From NCBI RefSeq assembly GCF_034479515.1, contig NZ_CP140152.1:992001-1056000 (forward strand): 64,000 bases of DNA. The letters run 5' to 3'. Below the pieces are notes generated by a model, which was given only the letters and a program-made list of their open reading frames with translations, was not told the origin of the DNA and searched no databases. A program made the translations under genes and the position numbers. Shown piece by piece: positions 45,537-54,913 of this stretch. The DNA comes from Duganella zoogloeoides (GTDB lineage: Bacteria > Pseudomonadota > Gammaproteobacteria > Burkholderiales > Burkholderiaceae_D). Within the stretch, counting starts at the first letter, position 1, and every line of letters begins with the position of its first letter.

Positions 45537-46739
45537 ATGAGCTTGAGTTTACATGCGGTACTGGATTTTCTTGCCAACGGCGTTACCCGCTTTAGTGCAT
45601 GGGAAGTATTTTTTTACACGCTGATCGTGACCCATATCACGATTGCCGCCGTGACGATTTATCTGCACCGCCACCAGGCGCACCGTGCACTCGAGCTGCA
45701 TGCGATCCCCAGCCATTTCTTCCGTTTCTGGCTGTGGCTCACCACGGGCCAGGTGACCAAGGAGTGGGCGTCGATCCACCGCAAGCACCACGCCAAGTGC
45801 GATACCGAAGAAGATCCGCACAGCCCGGTCACCCGTGGCATCAAAAAAGTATTCTGGGAAGGCGCCGAGCTGTATCGCGCCGAATCGAAAAACCTGGAAA
45901 CCATGGAAAAGTACGGCCATGGCACGCCTGACGACTGGATCGAACGCAACCTGTATACGCGCTTTTCCGCCTCGGGCGTGATCGCGCTGTTCTTCATCAA
46001 TTTCGCCCTGTTCGGCGTGATCGGTATCAGCGTGTGGGCTGTGCAGATGATGTGGATCCCTGTCACCGCCGCCGGCATCATCAACGGCATCGGCCACTAC
46101 TGGGGCTACCGCAACTACGATTGCAGCGACGCTGCCACCAACATCATCCCGTTCGGCATCCTGATCGGTGGCGAAGAGTTGCACAACAATCACCACACGT
46201 TTGCCACGTCGGCCAAGCTGTCGTCGAAATGGTACGAGTTCGACATCGGCTGGGGCTATATCCGCGCGCTGGAAATCTTCGGCCTGGCCAAGGTCAAGCG
46301 CCGCGCGCCGGAACCCAAGTTTGCCAAGGGCAAAGTGGAAGCGGACTTCGATACCCTGGCATCCGTCATCGCCAACCGCTACGACGTGATGGCCAAGTAC
46401 GCCAAGTCGGTCAAGTCGGCCTGGAACGAAGAGCGTGAGCACCTGAAGGAAAAAGCCAAGCTCGAATCGCGCTTCCTGAAATCGTCGCGCAAGCTGCTGC
46501 AACGCGAGCCGGGCAAGCTGGAAGCGCCACAGCAGGAGCAATTGATCGAGCTGTTCCAGCACAGCAAGGCGCTGGAAACCATGCACACCATGCGCGTGGA
46601 GCTGGGCGTGATCTGGGAACGTTCGCATTTTACCCGCGAGCAGCTGCTGCACAAGCTGCAAGACTGGTGCAACCGCGCCGAAGCGTCGGGCATCAAGTCG
46701 CTGCAAGAGTTCTCGCTGCGGTTACGCAGCTACGCTTAA
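45537..46739 (+). CDS. Membrane fatty acid (acyl-CoA/acyl-lipid) desaturase
   Basis: 400 residues. The three histidine boxes of delta-9-type desaturases are HRHQAHR (44-50), HRKHH (81-85) and HNNHH (216-220), between hydrophobic pairs of helices. A long charged C-terminal tail (residues ~270-400) is unusual relative to the ~300-residue minimal enzyme. It introduces a double bond into membrane acyl chains. The GGAG at 45532-45535 is only 1 nt from this ATG; a TTG two codons later has better spacing, so the exact start is uncertain. Confidence 0.9.
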   Translation: MSLSLHAVLDFLANGVTRFSAWEVFFYTLIVTHITIAAVTIYLHRHQAHRALELHAIPSHFFRFWLWLTTGQVTKEWASIHRKHHAKCDTEEDPHSPVTRGIKKVFWEGAELYRAESKNLETMEKYGHGTPDDWIERNLYTRFSASGVIALFFINFALFGVIGISVWAVQMMWIPVTAAGIINGIGHYWGYRNYDCSDAATNIIPFGILIGGEELHNNHHTFATSAKLSSKWYEFDIGWGYIRALEIFGLAKVKRRAPEPKFAKGKVEADFDTLASVIANRYDVMAKYAKSVKSAWNEEREHLKEKAKLESRFLKSSRKLLQREPGKLEAPQQEQLIELFQHSKALETMHTMRVELGVIWERSHFTREQLLHKLQDWCNRAEASGIKSLQEFSLRLRSYA

Positions 46740-46760
46740 GCTGTCGTTGTTGTCGCAAAG

Positions 46761-46786
46761 GCCCCGCACCATGCGGGGTTTTTTTT
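46761..46786 (+). terminator. Terminator after the desaturase
   Basis: A CCCCGCA/TGCGGGG stem (46762-46768 with 46772-46778) with a CCA loop is followed by eight T residues. Confidence 0.92.
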
Positions 46787-46808
46787 GTCCCGACACAATG
46801 CAGGGACG

Positions 46809-46834
46809 AAAAAAAACCACCCGGAGGTGGTTTT
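46809..46834 (-). terminator. Terminator of rpmB-rpmG
   Basis: On the minus strand a 9-bp stem (46813-46821 with 46826-46834, loop of 4) is followed by a run of T residues. It lies 17 nt past the rpmG stop. Confidence 0.9.
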
Positions 46835-46851
46835 CAGGAAACGGCGATCGA

Positions 46852-47019
46852 TTACTTGATCTTGGTTTCTTTGTAAGCGACGTGCTTGCGTGCTTTAGGA
46901 TCGAACTTCATGATCTCCATTTTAGCAGGCATCGTGCGCTTGTTCTTGGTGGTGGTGTAGAAGTGACCAGTACCTGCGGTCGATTCCAGCTTGATTTTGT
47001 CGCGGCCAGTTTTTGCCAT
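46852..47019 (-). CDS. rpmG: 50S ribosomal protein L33
   Basis: 55 residues: [20 protein letters not shown] at the start and the basic C-terminal part [15 protein letters not shown]. It belongs to the zinc-free (C-minus) type, since the CxxC pairs are absent. It follows rpmB by 13 nt, the usual pair, and has GGGAGC before the ATG. Confidence 0.97.
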   Translation of the reverse strand: MAKTGRDKIKLESTAGTGHFYTTTKNKRTMPAKMEIMKFDPKARKHVAYKETKIK

Positions 47020-47032
47020 GGTAGCTCCCTAA

Positions 47033-47269
47033 TTAGACTTTTTCGCCACGGGCACGCATGTCGGTCAGAACGGCATCGATGCCGACCTTGTCGATTACGC
47101 GCAGACCAGCGTTGGACAGACGCAGGGAGACCCAGCGGTTTTCAGATTCAACAAAAATACGACGGTTCTGCAGGTTAGGCAGGAAACGACGTTTGGTTTT
47201 GTTGTTTGCGTGGGAAACATTGTTGCCGACCATCGGCTTCTTCCCAGTAACTTGGCAAACACGTGCCAT
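47033..47269 (-). CDS. rpmB: 50S ribosomal protein L28
   Basis: 78 residues: [20 protein letters not shown], then [13 protein letters not shown] and [18 protein letters not shown], all L28 hallmarks. AAGGAG lies 6 nt before the ATG at 47269. First gene of the rpmB-rpmG operon. Confidence 0.98.
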   Translation of the reverse strand: MARVCQVTGKKPMVGNNVSHANNKTKRRFLPNLQNRRIFVESENRWVSLRLSNAGLRVIDKVGIDAVLTDMRARGEKV

Positions 47270-47310
47270 AACGCACTCCTTAAAAGACATTCCACAATTG
47301 GAAAAACAAG

Positions 47311-47339
47311 AGTATATCCAAAAAACTTAGGATATTCAA
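47311..47339 (-). promoter_or_regulatory. Promoter of rpmB-rpmG
   Basis: On the minus strand TTGAAT (47339-47334), a 17-nt spacer and TATACT (47316-47311). The start would be near 47304, giving a leader of about 35 nt. Confidence 0.7.
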
Positions 47340-47422
47340 TGACTTGTGAAAAACAATGGTGTCATGGATATCTCATTAAATTTAACAATTGCGCGTAAAC
47401 CCTTGAGCCAGCAGGGGTAAAC

Positions 47423-48097
47423 CTATAATTGTCCGTGCTCGGCGAACGAATGCACGTGCTGTCCCGCCACCACAAAATGATCGAGGATGCGGATATCGAC
47501 CAGTGCCAGGGCTTGCACCAGCGACCTGGTCAGCCGCAAATCGGCCTCGCTGGGGTCTTCCGTGCCCGACGGATGGTTGTGGGCCAGCATGATGCTGGCG
47601 GCATTGCGCGCCAGCGCTTCCTTGACGACTTCGCGCGGATAGACGCTGGTATGGGTCAGCGTGCCCCGGAACAGTTCCTTCACATCGACCAGGCGGTTTT
47701 TAACATCGAGGAACAGCACGTAAAACGATTCGAAGGTGCGGCCGTTGAACAGCAGCCGCAGGTACTGTTTCACCGCCTGCGGTGAGCCGAGCGTGGTGGG
47801 GTGGCGCAGTTCCTCGAGCATGGCGCGCCGCGCCAGTTCCATCACCGCCTGCAACTGGGCGAACTTGGCCGGGCCCATGCCGTTGATTGCGGAAAACTCC
47901 AGCAGAGTGGCGCCAAACAACCGTTGCAGGGAACCGAAGTGCTGCATCGCGTGCTGGCCGAGCTGGACCGCATCGATGCCGCGCACGCCCACGCGCAGAA
48001 AGATCGCCAGCAATTCCGCATCGGACAGCGCACCGGCGCCATCGCGGATCAGGCGCTCGCGCGGGCGCTGGTGTTTGGGCCACTGGTTGATCGTCAT
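47423..48097 (-). CDS. radC: RadC-family protein (JAB/MPN domain)
   Basis: 224 residues. An N-terminal helix-hairpin-helix region ([44 protein letters not shown]) is followed by the JAMM-type metal site [16 protein letters not shown]. Named for DNA repair, but its real activity is unknown. The ATG at 48097 has GGAG 8 nt upstream; the longer frame upstream is not family sequence. Confidence 0.93.
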   Translation of the reverse strand: MTINQWPKHQRPRERLIRDGAGALSDAELLAIFLRVGVRGIDAVQLGQHAMQHFGSLQRLFGATLLEFSAINGMGPAKFAQLQAVMELARRAMLEELRHPTTLGSPQAVKQYLRLLFNGRTFESFYVLFLDVKNRLVDVKELFRGTLTHTSVYPREVVKEALARNAASIMLAHNHPSGTEDPSEADLRLTRSLVQALALVDIRILDHFVVAGQHVHSFAEHGQL

Positions 48098-48252
48098 CGG
48101 TTTCTCCACGCTGATGGTCTGGCCATTATGCGGAGCAGGTTCGGCCGCGAACGGGCGTACATCAAGCGTGTGGCGGTTATAACCGGTCCCGGTTAGGGGC
48201 AGACAGCGGATTGCCATGCACCGGTAGCGGGGCGTGACGCGAGGAAGCGTTC

Positions 48253-49473
48253 TTATCCCAATTTCGGGTACAGCAGCCGCTGGGCCGCATAAATACCGCG
48301 CCGGCCCGAGACTAGGTAGCTGATCGCGCAACCGCAGGCTGCGTACGCGGCAATATCAAAGCCGAACAGTTCGATGGCGAGGATGGTGGAGGCGAGTGGC
48401 GTGTTCGATGCGCCCGCGAACACGGCGGCCAGTCCCACCGCCGCCAGGAACGGCGGCGGCAGTTGCAGCAGCGGCGCCAGCACGTGGCCCAGCGTGGCGC
48501 CCACGAAGAACAGCGGCGTCACCTCGCCGCCCTTGAAGCCGCTGGCGATCGACCAGGCGGTCATGACCAGCTTGACCAGGAAATCCTGCGGCGCCACCTG
48601 GCCCGAGAAGGCTGCCTGCAGCACCGGCAAGCCCAGGCCCAGGTAGCGGTCGGCGCTGTTCACCGTCACGGCAAACAGTACGATGACCATGCCGCCGATG
48701 ACCGGGCGCAGCAGGCTGTTGGCCACCCAGCGTTTGTACAAGGCCGAGAAACCATGGATGGCCATGCAAAAAGCCCGCGCCGCCAGTCCGAACGCCACGC
48801 CCGCCACGACAACCAGCAGCAGCGGCATCGCGCCCAGCGCCGGCATGGCGCCGGCCGCGTAATGCATGTGGTGCGCGCCCAGGCCCAGCGTGACAAAGTG
48901 CGCGATCACGGCCGACAGCAGGCAGGGCAGCAGGGCGCTGGCCGCCATGCCGGTCAGCGCCACCACTTCGATACCCCAGATGGCGCCAGCGATGGGCGTG
49001 CCGAACACGGACGCGAAGCCGGCCGCCATGCCTGCCGTGATGATCAGGGTGCGGGTGTGATTGCTGACCTTGAATAGTTTGCTCAACTGGTCGGATAAGG
49101 CGCCGCCCATCTGCACCGCCGTCCCCTCGCGTCCGACCGAGGCGCCGAACAGGTGCGAGGTCAGCGTGCCGAACAACACCAGCGGCGCCATGCGCAGCGG
49201 GATGGTGTTGGCGGGCGTGCGCGTTTCGTTGATCAGCAGGTTGATGCCGGCGTCGCTGCCGGCGTCATAACGCCGGTACATCCAGGCCACCAGCAGGCCG
49301 GCGACCGGCAGCAGCCAGATCAGCCAGCGGTATTGCCCACGCCAGTGCGTCACCGCATCGAGCGCCAGCAGAAAGGCGGCCGACGCCGCGCCAGCGAGCA
49401 CGCCGATCAGGCACGACAGGGCGGCCCATTTGATGAGTTTGGGAAATATCGGATGTTTGAAGTGGTCCACCAT
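48253..49473 (-). CDS. CLC-family anion channel/antiporter, possibly the fluoride type
   Basis: 406 residues with about 10-12 membrane helices. The gating-glutamate motif is GREGTAVQM (Glu116). The helix-N motif is [11 protein letters not shown]. The first selectivity motif is degenerate (GSDAGINLL instead of GSGIP). The GREGT and GGEVTP pair resembles fluoride/proton antiporters of the CLC-F group more than chloride ClcA; this is inference from memory. A TATAAT only 7 nt before the ATG and the lack of a Shine-Dalgarno suggest a leaderless mRNA. No fluoride riboswitch is evident upstream. Confidence 0.85.
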   Translation of the reverse strand: MVDHFKHPIFPKLIKWAALSCLIGVLAGAASAAFLLALDAVTHWRGQYRWLIWLLPVAGLLVAWMYRRYDAGSDAGINLLINETRTPANTIPLRMAPLVLFGTLTSHLFGASVGREGTAVQMGGALSDQLSKLFKVSNHTRTLIITAGMAAGFASVFGTPIAGAIWGIEVVALTGMAASALLPCLLSAVIAHFVTLGLGAHHMHYAAGAMPALGAMPLLLVVVAGVAFGLAARAFCMAIHGFSALYKRWVANSLLRPVIGGMVIVLFAVTVNSADRYLGLGLPVLQAAFSGQVAPQDFLVKLVMTAWSIASGFKGGEVTPLFFVGATLGHVLAPLLQLPPPFLAAVGLAAVFAGASNTPLASTILAIELFGFDIAAYAACGCAISYLVSGRRGIYAAQRLLYPKLG

Positions 49474-49480
49474 GGGCTCG

Positions 49481-49486
49481 ATTATA
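49481..49486 (-). promoter_or_regulatory. -10 element just upstream of the CLC gene
   Basis: Consensus TATAAT on the minus strand, ending 7 nt before the ATG, so transcription should begin at or next to the start codon. No good -35 is seen. Confidence 0.5.
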
Positions 49487-49584
49487 GTTTGCCGCTGAAA
49501 TATCGAGCTCTGAGTCTGACGATCGGGCCGAATCAGGCAAGGTGGCTTACAATACAGCCTTTGTCAGCTTACCGAATTCACGTC

Positions 49585-50037
49585 ATGTCTAACGAGCAAC
49601 CTGTCGTCACCCCGTCGGCCTATCTCACCCTGCATTACCGCCTGGCCTCCGTGGATGGCAAAGATATCGTCACCACTTTCGGCGGCACGCCGGCCACGTT
49701 GATGCTCGGCCAGGGGCAACTGGCGCCGGTGCTCGAAGAACTGCTGCTCGGCATGCCCGAAGGCACCCACAAGACCTTCGAGCTGGAACCGGGCGTGGGC
49801 TTCGGTCCGCGCAACCCGGAGCTGATCCGTGAAGTGTCGCGCGCCACGCTCGACGCCAACTCGGCGCCCGATGCCGACTATAAAATCGGCGACCTGGTCG
49901 ATTTCGCCGCGCCGGGCGGCGGCCGCTTTGCCGGCATCCTGCGCGAGCTCGGTGCAGAAACCTGTTTATTCGACTTCAACCATCCGCTGGCCGGCCAGCC
50001 GTTGAAATTTGAAGTCAACCTGATTTCAGTGTTGTGA
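49585..50037 (+). CDS. fkpB: FKBP-type peptidyl-prolyl isomerase (SlpA/FkpB)
   Basis: 150 residues of the short cytosolic SlpA type: YLTLHYRLASVDGKDIVTTF, GQGQLAPVLEELLLGMPEGTH, then the IF (chaperone) insert and a C-terminal return to the FKBP sheet. It speeds proline isomerisation and chaperones proteins. It precedes ispH by 10 nt, the same pair as in E. coli. Confidence 0.94.
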   Translation: MSNEQPVVTPSAYLTLHYRLASVDGKDIVTTFGGTPATLMLGQGQLAPVLEELLLGMPEGTHKTFELEPGVGFGPRNPELIREVSRATLDANSAPDADYKIGDLVDFAAPGGGRFAGILRELGAETCLFDFNHPLAGQPLKFEVNLISVL

Positions 50038-50047
50038 GGACTAACCC

Positions 50048-51010
50048 ATGAGCGATAAAGAACTCCTGTTGGCCCAGCCGCGCGGCTTTTGCGCCGGCGT
50101 TGACCGCGCCATTGAAATCGTCGAGCGCGCCCTGAACCAGTTCGGCGCGCCGATCTATGTGCGCCACGAAATCGTCCATAATGCCTATGTCGTGGCCGAC
50201 CTGCGCGCCAAGGGGGCGATCTTTATCGAGGATCTCGACGATGTTCCGGCCGGCAATACGCTGGTATTCTCGGCGCACGGCGTTTCGCGCGCAGTGCGGG
50301 CCGAGGCCGAATCGCGCGGCCTGTCGATTTTCGACGCCACCTGCCCGCTGGTGACCAAGGTGCACGTGGAAGTGGCCAAGATGCGCAAGCAGGGCTGCGA
50401 GATCATCATGATCGGCCACCAGGGCCACCCGGAAGTGGAAGGCACCATGGGCCAGACCGACCAGGGCATGTACCTGGTGGAAACCGTGGACGATGTCGAA
50501 CACCTGGTGGTGGCCAAGCCCGACCAACTGGCCTACGTGTCGCAGACCACGCTGTCGGTCGATGACACCATCGAAATCATCGCTGCCCTCAAGCGCAAGT
50601 TCCCGGCAATTATCGAGCCGAAGAAGGGCGATATCTGCTACGCCACCACCAACCGCCAGGAAGCCGTCAAGTTCATGGCGCCTCAGGTGGAACTGGTGAT
50701 CGTGGTGGGCAGCCCCAACAGCTCGAACTCGAACCGCCTGCGCGAAGTGGCTGAAAAGATGGGCACGCCTGCCTACATGGTCGATAACGCCTCGCAAATC
50801 GATCCTGCCTGGCTCGACGGCAAAGTACGCGTGGGCGTGACCGCCGGCGCGTCGGCGCCCGAAGTGCTGGTCGAAGCCGTGATTTCGCGCCTCAAAGAGT
50901 GCGGCGTGCGCAGCGTGCGTCCGCTCGACGGCGTGGAAGAGTCGGTCACATTCCCTCTGCCCAAGGGCCTCGATGGTCCAAAACTTGCACCAATCGAGGG
51001 CGTCGCGTAA
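50048..51010 (+). CDS. ispH: 4-hydroxy-3-methylbut-2-enyl diphosphate reductase
   Basis: Last step of the MEP isoprenoid pathway, an Fe-S enzyme making IPP and DMAPP. 320 residues. The three cluster cysteines are in [22 protein letters not shown] and [12 protein letters not shown], and the substrate-binding [11 protein letters not shown] and [11 protein letters not shown] are visible. GAGGA precedes the ATG. Confidence 0.97.
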   Translation: MSDKELLLAQPRGFCAGVDRAIEIVERALNQFGAPIYVRHEIVHNAYVVADLRAKGAIFIEDLDDVPAGNTLVFSAHGVSRAVRAEAESRGLSIFDATCPLVTKVHVEVAKMRKQGCEIIMIGHQGHPEVEGTMGQTDQGMYLVETVDDVEHLVVAKPDQLAYVSQTTLSVDDTIEIIAALKRKFPAIIEPKKGDICYATTNRQEAVKFMAPQVELVIVVGSPNSSNSNRLREVAEKMGTPAYMVDNASQIDPAWLDGKVRVGVTAGASAPEVLVEAVISRLKECGVRSVRPLDGVEESVTFPLPKGLDGPKLAPIEGVA

Positions 51011-51131
51011 AGGCGATCGCGGCGGAATTTAATTCAGTTACTGCTCAGTTATTCCGCTGTTAGTTTTTCCAGAATCTCGCTATCATTGCCTCGCTCTTAA
51101 AAGCTTGTCGTTTCGTCTCCAGCGGTACTTG

Positions 51132-51147
51132 TGGTACGAAACTTGCA
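51132..51147 (+). promoter_or_regulatory. Sigma54 (RpoN)-type promoter of livHMGF
   Basis: TGGTACGAAACTTGCA matches the -24/-12 consensus TGGCACGrnnnTTGCW at all fixed positions but one (T for C), with correct GG-to-GC spacing. The start is expected near 51159, about 84 nt before livH. Nitrogen control of amino acid uptake would make sense. No NtrC site was recognised in the ~120 nt upstream. Confidence 0.65.
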
Positions 51148-51168
51148 TTATGAATGCGTAGCCAACTG

Positions 51169-51208
51169 CGGCACTACGGGAACTTGCTTTCCGGGTGCCG
51201 TTTTTGTT
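51169..51208 (+). terminator. Terminator-like hairpin in the livHMGF leader
   Basis: CGGCAC (51169-51174) pairs with GTGCCG (51195-51200), with further pairing of GGAA and TTCC inside, and is followed by TTTTTGTT. It lies right after the predicted sigma54 start and 35 nt before livH, so it could stop readthrough from ispH or act as an attenuator. Confidence 0.6.
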
Positions 51209-51242
51209 ACGTGGTGCAGGCATAACATAGTAAAGGTTCTCA

Positions 51243-52172
51243 ATGGATACCCTTATCCAACAAATTATCAACGGGCTGGTGCTCGGCAGCATGTACGCAC
51301 TGGTCGCGCTCGGTTACACCATGGTGTACGGCGTGCTCAACCTCATTAACTTCGCCCACGGCGACGTCTTGATGATCGGCGCCATGACCGGGCTGACCAT
51401 CCTCAACCTGCTCAACCAGTATGCGCCTGAAATGCCCGGCTATATCAAGCTGGCGATTGCCATCGGCGGCGCGATTCCGGTCTGCATGATCGTCAACGTG
51501 CTGATCGAGCGGGTCGCTTATCGCCGGCTGCGCAACGCGCCGCGCCTGGCGCCCTTGATCACCGCGATCGGCGTGTCGATCCTGCTGCAGACGATTGCCA
51601 TGATGATCTGGACCCGCAACCCGCTGCCATTCCCGCAACTGCTGTCGCCCGAGCCGGTGCTGTTCGGCGGCGCCTTGATTTCGCAAACCCAGATCCTGCT
51701 GCTGGTGCTCGCTGCCGCATCGATGGTGGGCCTGGTGCTGCTGGTGGAAAAAACCAAGATGGGCCGCGCCATGCGCGCCACGGCCGAGAACCCGCGCGTG
51801 GCCGGCCTGATGGGTGTCGATTCCAATAAAGTGATCGTGCTGACGTTCGCGCTTGGTGCGGCGCTTGCTGCCGTGGCCGGCGTGATGTGGGGCGCCAACT
51901 ATGCGTCGATCCAGTTTGCCATGGGCTTCCTGCCCGGCCTGAAAGCCTTCTGCGCGGCCGTGCTGGGCGGCATCGGCAACATCTACGGGGCCATGATCGG
52001 CGGCATCGTGCTGGGGCTGGTCGAAAGCCTGGGCGCAGGCTATATCGGCGACCTGACCGGCGGCTTCCTTGGCAGCCACTACCAGGACATCTTCGCCTTC
52101 GTGGTGCTGATCCTGGTGCTGACCGTGCGGCCGTCCGGCATCATGGGCGAGCGCGTGGCCGACCGCGCATAA
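51243..52172 (+). CDS. livH: Branched-chain amino acid ABC transporter permease LivH
   Basis: 309 residues with about eight transmembrane helices. The LivH start LIQQIINGLVLGSMYALVALGYTMVYGVL and the EAA-like loop VDSNKVIVLTFALGAALAAVAG are typical. One half of the membrane channel with LivM. First gene of livHMGF; the spacing to livM is 10 nt. Confidence 0.96.
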   Translation: MDTLIQQIINGLVLGSMYALVALGYTMVYGVLNLINFAHGDVLMIGAMTGLTILNLLNQYAPEMPGYIKLAIAIGGAIPVCMIVNVLIERVAYRRLRNAPRLAPLITAIGVSILLQTIAMMIWTRNPLPFPQLLSPEPVLFGGALISQTQILLLVLAAASMVGLVLLVEKTKMGRAMRATAENPRVAGLMGVDSNKVIVLTFALGAALAAVAGVMWGANYASIQFAMGFLPGLKAFCAAVLGGIGNIYGAMIGGIVLGLVESLGAGYIGDLTGGFLGSHYQDIFAFVVLILVLTVRPSGIMGERVADRA

Positions 52173-52182
52173 GGAGACCGAG

Positions 52183-53394
52183 ATGGCTATTTTTGACACG
52201 TCGCATAACCCGCGCAAGGCTTACGCCAGCATGGCCGTGCTGTTGATCGGCCTGCTGATCTTCCCGTTCTTTGCCGCCCAGTTCGGCAATTCGTGGGTGC
52301 GCATCATCGACATGGCGCTGTTGTACATCATGCTGGCGCTGGGCCTGAACATCGTGGTGGGCTTTGCCGGCTTGCTCGACCTCGGCTACATCGCGTTCTT
52401 CGCGGTGGGCGCGTACGTGACCGGCCTGCTGGCGTCGCCGCAGTTCGCCACCTTGCTCGAATCGATGATCTACGAGTATCCGGCCGTGGCCGATGCCCTG
52501 ATTGCCGTGCTCGGGCCCGAGATCCAGCAGAACGGCATCCACCTGTCGGTGTGGGCCATCGTGCCGATCGCCGCCATCCTGGCCGGTTTCTTTGGCGCCT
52601 TGCTGGGCGCCCCCACGCTCAAGCTGCGCGGCGATTACCTGGCCATCGTGACCCTGGGTTTTGGCGAGATCATCCGTATCTTCATGATGAACTTGAACGA
52701 GCCGATCAATTTCACCAACGGTCCGCAGGGCATCAACATGATCGACCCGATCCGCGTGTTCGGCGTCAACCTGGCCGGCGAGGCCGGCTCGCGCGCCACC
52801 GTCATGCTGGGCGACTTCGCCATGCCGTCGGTCAATGCCTACTATTATTTGTTCCTGTTCCTGTGCGTGGTGATCGTGTTCGTCACGGCGCGCCTGCAGC
52901 ACTCGCGCCTGGGCCGCGCCTGGGTGGCGATCCGCGAGGATGAAATTGCCGCCAAGGCGATGGGTATCAATACCCGCAACGTCAAGCTGCTGGCATTCTC
53001 GATGGGCGCGTCGTTCGGCGGCGTGGCGGGCGCCATGTTTGCCGCGTTCCAGGGTTTTGTGTCGCCCGAGTCGTTCTCGCTGACCGAATCGATCGCCGTG
53101 CTGGCGATGGTGGTGTTGGGCGGCATCGGCCATATCCCCGGCGTGATCCTCGGCGGCGCGCTGCTGGCCTCGCTGCCGGAAGTGCTGCGCCACGTGGTGG
53201 AGCCGCTGCAACAGAAACTGTTCGGCCATGTCGTGATCGAAGCGGAAGTGCTGCGCCAGCTGCTGTACGGCCTGGCGCTGGTGCTGATGATGTTGTACCG
53301 CCCGGCCGGCCTGTGGCCGTCGCCCAAGCACGAAGACCGCCCCGACCACGATTCGGACACCAAAGATAAATCGTCCGACACGGTCGCGGCTTGA
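52183..53394 (+). CDS. livM: Branched-chain amino acid ABC transporter permease LivM
   Basis: 403 residues with about ten transmembrane helices. LYIMLALGLNIVVGFAGLLDLGYIAFFAVGAY and the loop AMGINTRNVKLLAFSMGASFGGVAGA are LivM signatures. An internal segment after the third helix (about residues 90-120) and an acidic tail (EDRPDHDSDTKDKSSD) lengthen it slightly. AAGGAG precedes the ATG. Confidence 0.96.
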   Translation: MAIFDTSHNPRKAYASMAVLLIGLLIFPFFAAQFGNSWVRIIDMALLYIMLALGLNIVVGFAGLLDLGYIAFFAVGAYVTGLLASPQFATLLESMIYEYPAVADALIAVLGPEIQQNGIHLSVWAIVPIAAILAGFFGALLGAPTLKLRGDYLAIVTLGFGEIIRIFMMNLNEPINFTNGPQGINMIDPIRVFGVNLAGEAGSRATVMLGDFAMPSVNAYYYLFLFLCVVIVFVTARLQHSRLGRAWVAIREDEIAAKAMGINTRNVKLLAFSMGASFGGVAGAMFAAFQGFVSPESFSLTESIAVLAMVVLGGIGHIPGVILGGALLASLPEVLRHVVEPLQQKLFGHVVIEAEVLRQLLYGLALVLMMLYRPAGLWPSPKHEDRPDHDSDTKDKSSDTVAA

Positions 53395-53405
53395 GGAGCG
53401 CAACG

Positions 53406-54191
53406 ATGAACGCCACCATGAATGAACAGCCAACCATTTTGAACATCGCCGGCGTCAATAAACGTTTCGGCGGCTTGCAGGCGCTCACCGACGTGGGCAT
53501 CACCATCAAGCAGGGTCAGATCTACGGCCTGATCGGTCCCAACGGCGCCGGCAAGACCACGTTCTTCAACGTGATAACCGGCCTGTACCAGCCGGACACA
53601 GGCACTTTCGAGCTGGCCGGCAAGCCGTATTCGCCGTCCGCCCCGCACGAGGTGGCCAAGGCCGGCATCGCCCGCACCTTCCAGAACATTCGTTTATTTG
53701 GCGAGATGACCGCGCTGGAAAACGTCATGGTCGGGCGCCACGTGCGCTCGAAGCAGGGCGTGTTCGGCGCCATCTTCCGCCACAACGCCGCGCGCGAGGA
53801 AGAAGCGTCGATCCGCACCCGCGCCCAGGAGCTGCTCGACTTCGTCGGCATCGGCAAGTTTGCCAACCGCACGTCGAAGTTCCTGTCGTACGGCGACCAG
53901 CGCCGCCTGGAAATTGCCCGCGCGCTGGCCACCGATCCGCAACTGCTGGCGCTCGACGAACCGGCGGCCGGCATGAACGCCACCGAAAAACTGGCGCTGC
54001 GCGAGCTGCTCATCAAGATCAAGCAACAAGGCAAGACCGTGCTGCTGATCGAGCACGACGTCAAGATGATGATGGCGCTGTGCGACCGGCTGATGGTGCT
54101 GGAGTACGGCAAGCCGATTGCCGAAGGCCTGCCGGCTGAAATACAAAGCAACAAGGCGGTGATCGACGCCTACCTCGGAGGATCACATTAA
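53406..54191 (+). CDS. livG: Branched-chain amino acid ABC transporter ATPase LivG
   Basis: 261 residues. Walker A GPNGAGKTTFFN, signature LSYGDQRRLEIARAL (the LivG variant of LSGGQ), Walker B LLALDEPAAGMN, and the H-loop IEHDVKMM. It energises transport with LivF. ATG 53406 follows GAGGAG; its stop shares one base with the livF ATG. Confidence 0.96.
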   Translation: MNATMNEQPTILNIAGVNKRFGGLQALTDVGITIKQGQIYGLIGPNGAGKTTFFNVITGLYQPDTGTFELAGKPYSPSAPHEVAKAGIARTFQNIRLFGEMTALENVMVGRHVRSKQGVFGAIFRHNAAREEEASIRTRAQELLDFVGIGKFANRTSKFLSYGDQRRLEIARALATDPQLLALDEPAAGMNATEKLALRELLIKIKQQGKTVLLIEHDVKMMMALCDRLMVLEYGKPIAEGLPAEIQSNKAVIDAYLGGSH

Positions 54192-54913
54192 TGAGTAGCA
54201 ACGTACTGAAAATCTCCGGGCTCAAGGTCGCCTATGGCGGCATCAAGGCGGTCAAGGGCATTGACCTCGAAGTGAACCAGGGCGAACTGGTCGCGCTGAT
54301 CGGCGCCAACGGCGCCGGCAAGACCACCACCCTGAAAGCCATCACCGGCACCCTCCCCGAGTGCAAGGTCGAAGGCACGATCACGTACCAGGGCGAGTCG
54401 ATGAAGGGCACCAAGTCCTTCCACCTGGTGGAAAAGAAGCTGGCCATGGTGCCGGAAGGGCGCGGTGTGTTCACCCGCATGACCATCGAGGAAAACCTGA
54501 TGATGGGCGCGTTTACGCGCAACGACAAAGCTGGCATTGAGGCGGACGTCGCCAAGTGGTTCGACGTGTTCCCGCGCCTGAAGGAACGCGCCCAGCAGCT
54601 GGCTGGCACCCTGTCCGGTGGCGAGCAGCAAATGCTGGCCATGGCGCGCGCGCTGATGTCGCACCCGAAACTGCTGCTGCTCGACGAGCCGTCGATGGGC
54701 CTGTCGCCGATCATGGTGGACAAGATCTTCGAGGTGATCCGCAACGTTTCGGCCGAGGGCATTACCGTGCTGCTGGTGGAGCAGAACGCCAAGCTGGCGC
54801 TGCAAGCGGCCCACCGCGGCTACGTGATGGACTCCGGCGTGATCACCATGACCGGCCAGGCCAGCGCCATGCTGGACGATCCGCGCGTGAAGGCTGCCTA
54901 CCTGGGCGAGTAG
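54191..54913 (+). CDS. livF: Branched-chain amino acid ABC transporter ATPase LivF
   Basis: 240 residues. Walker [17 protein letters not shown], signature [15 protein letters not shown], Walker [17 protein letters not shown]. It starts on the last base of livG (TAATG). Its last 16 bp overlap the end of the convergent MCP gene. No binding-protein gene follows, unlike the classical liv locus. Confidence 0.96.
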   Translation: MSSNVLKISGLKVAYGGIKAVKGIDLEVNQGELVALIGANGAGKTTTLKAITGTLPECKVEGTITYQGESMKGTKSFHLVEKKLAMVPEGRGVFTRMTIEENLMMGAFTRNDKAGIEADVAKWFDVFPRLKERAQQLAGTLSGGEQQMLAMARALMSHPKLLLLDEPSMGLSPIMVDKIFEVIRNVSAEGITVLLVEQNAKLALQAAHRGYVMDSGVITMTGQASAMLDDPRVKAAYLGE

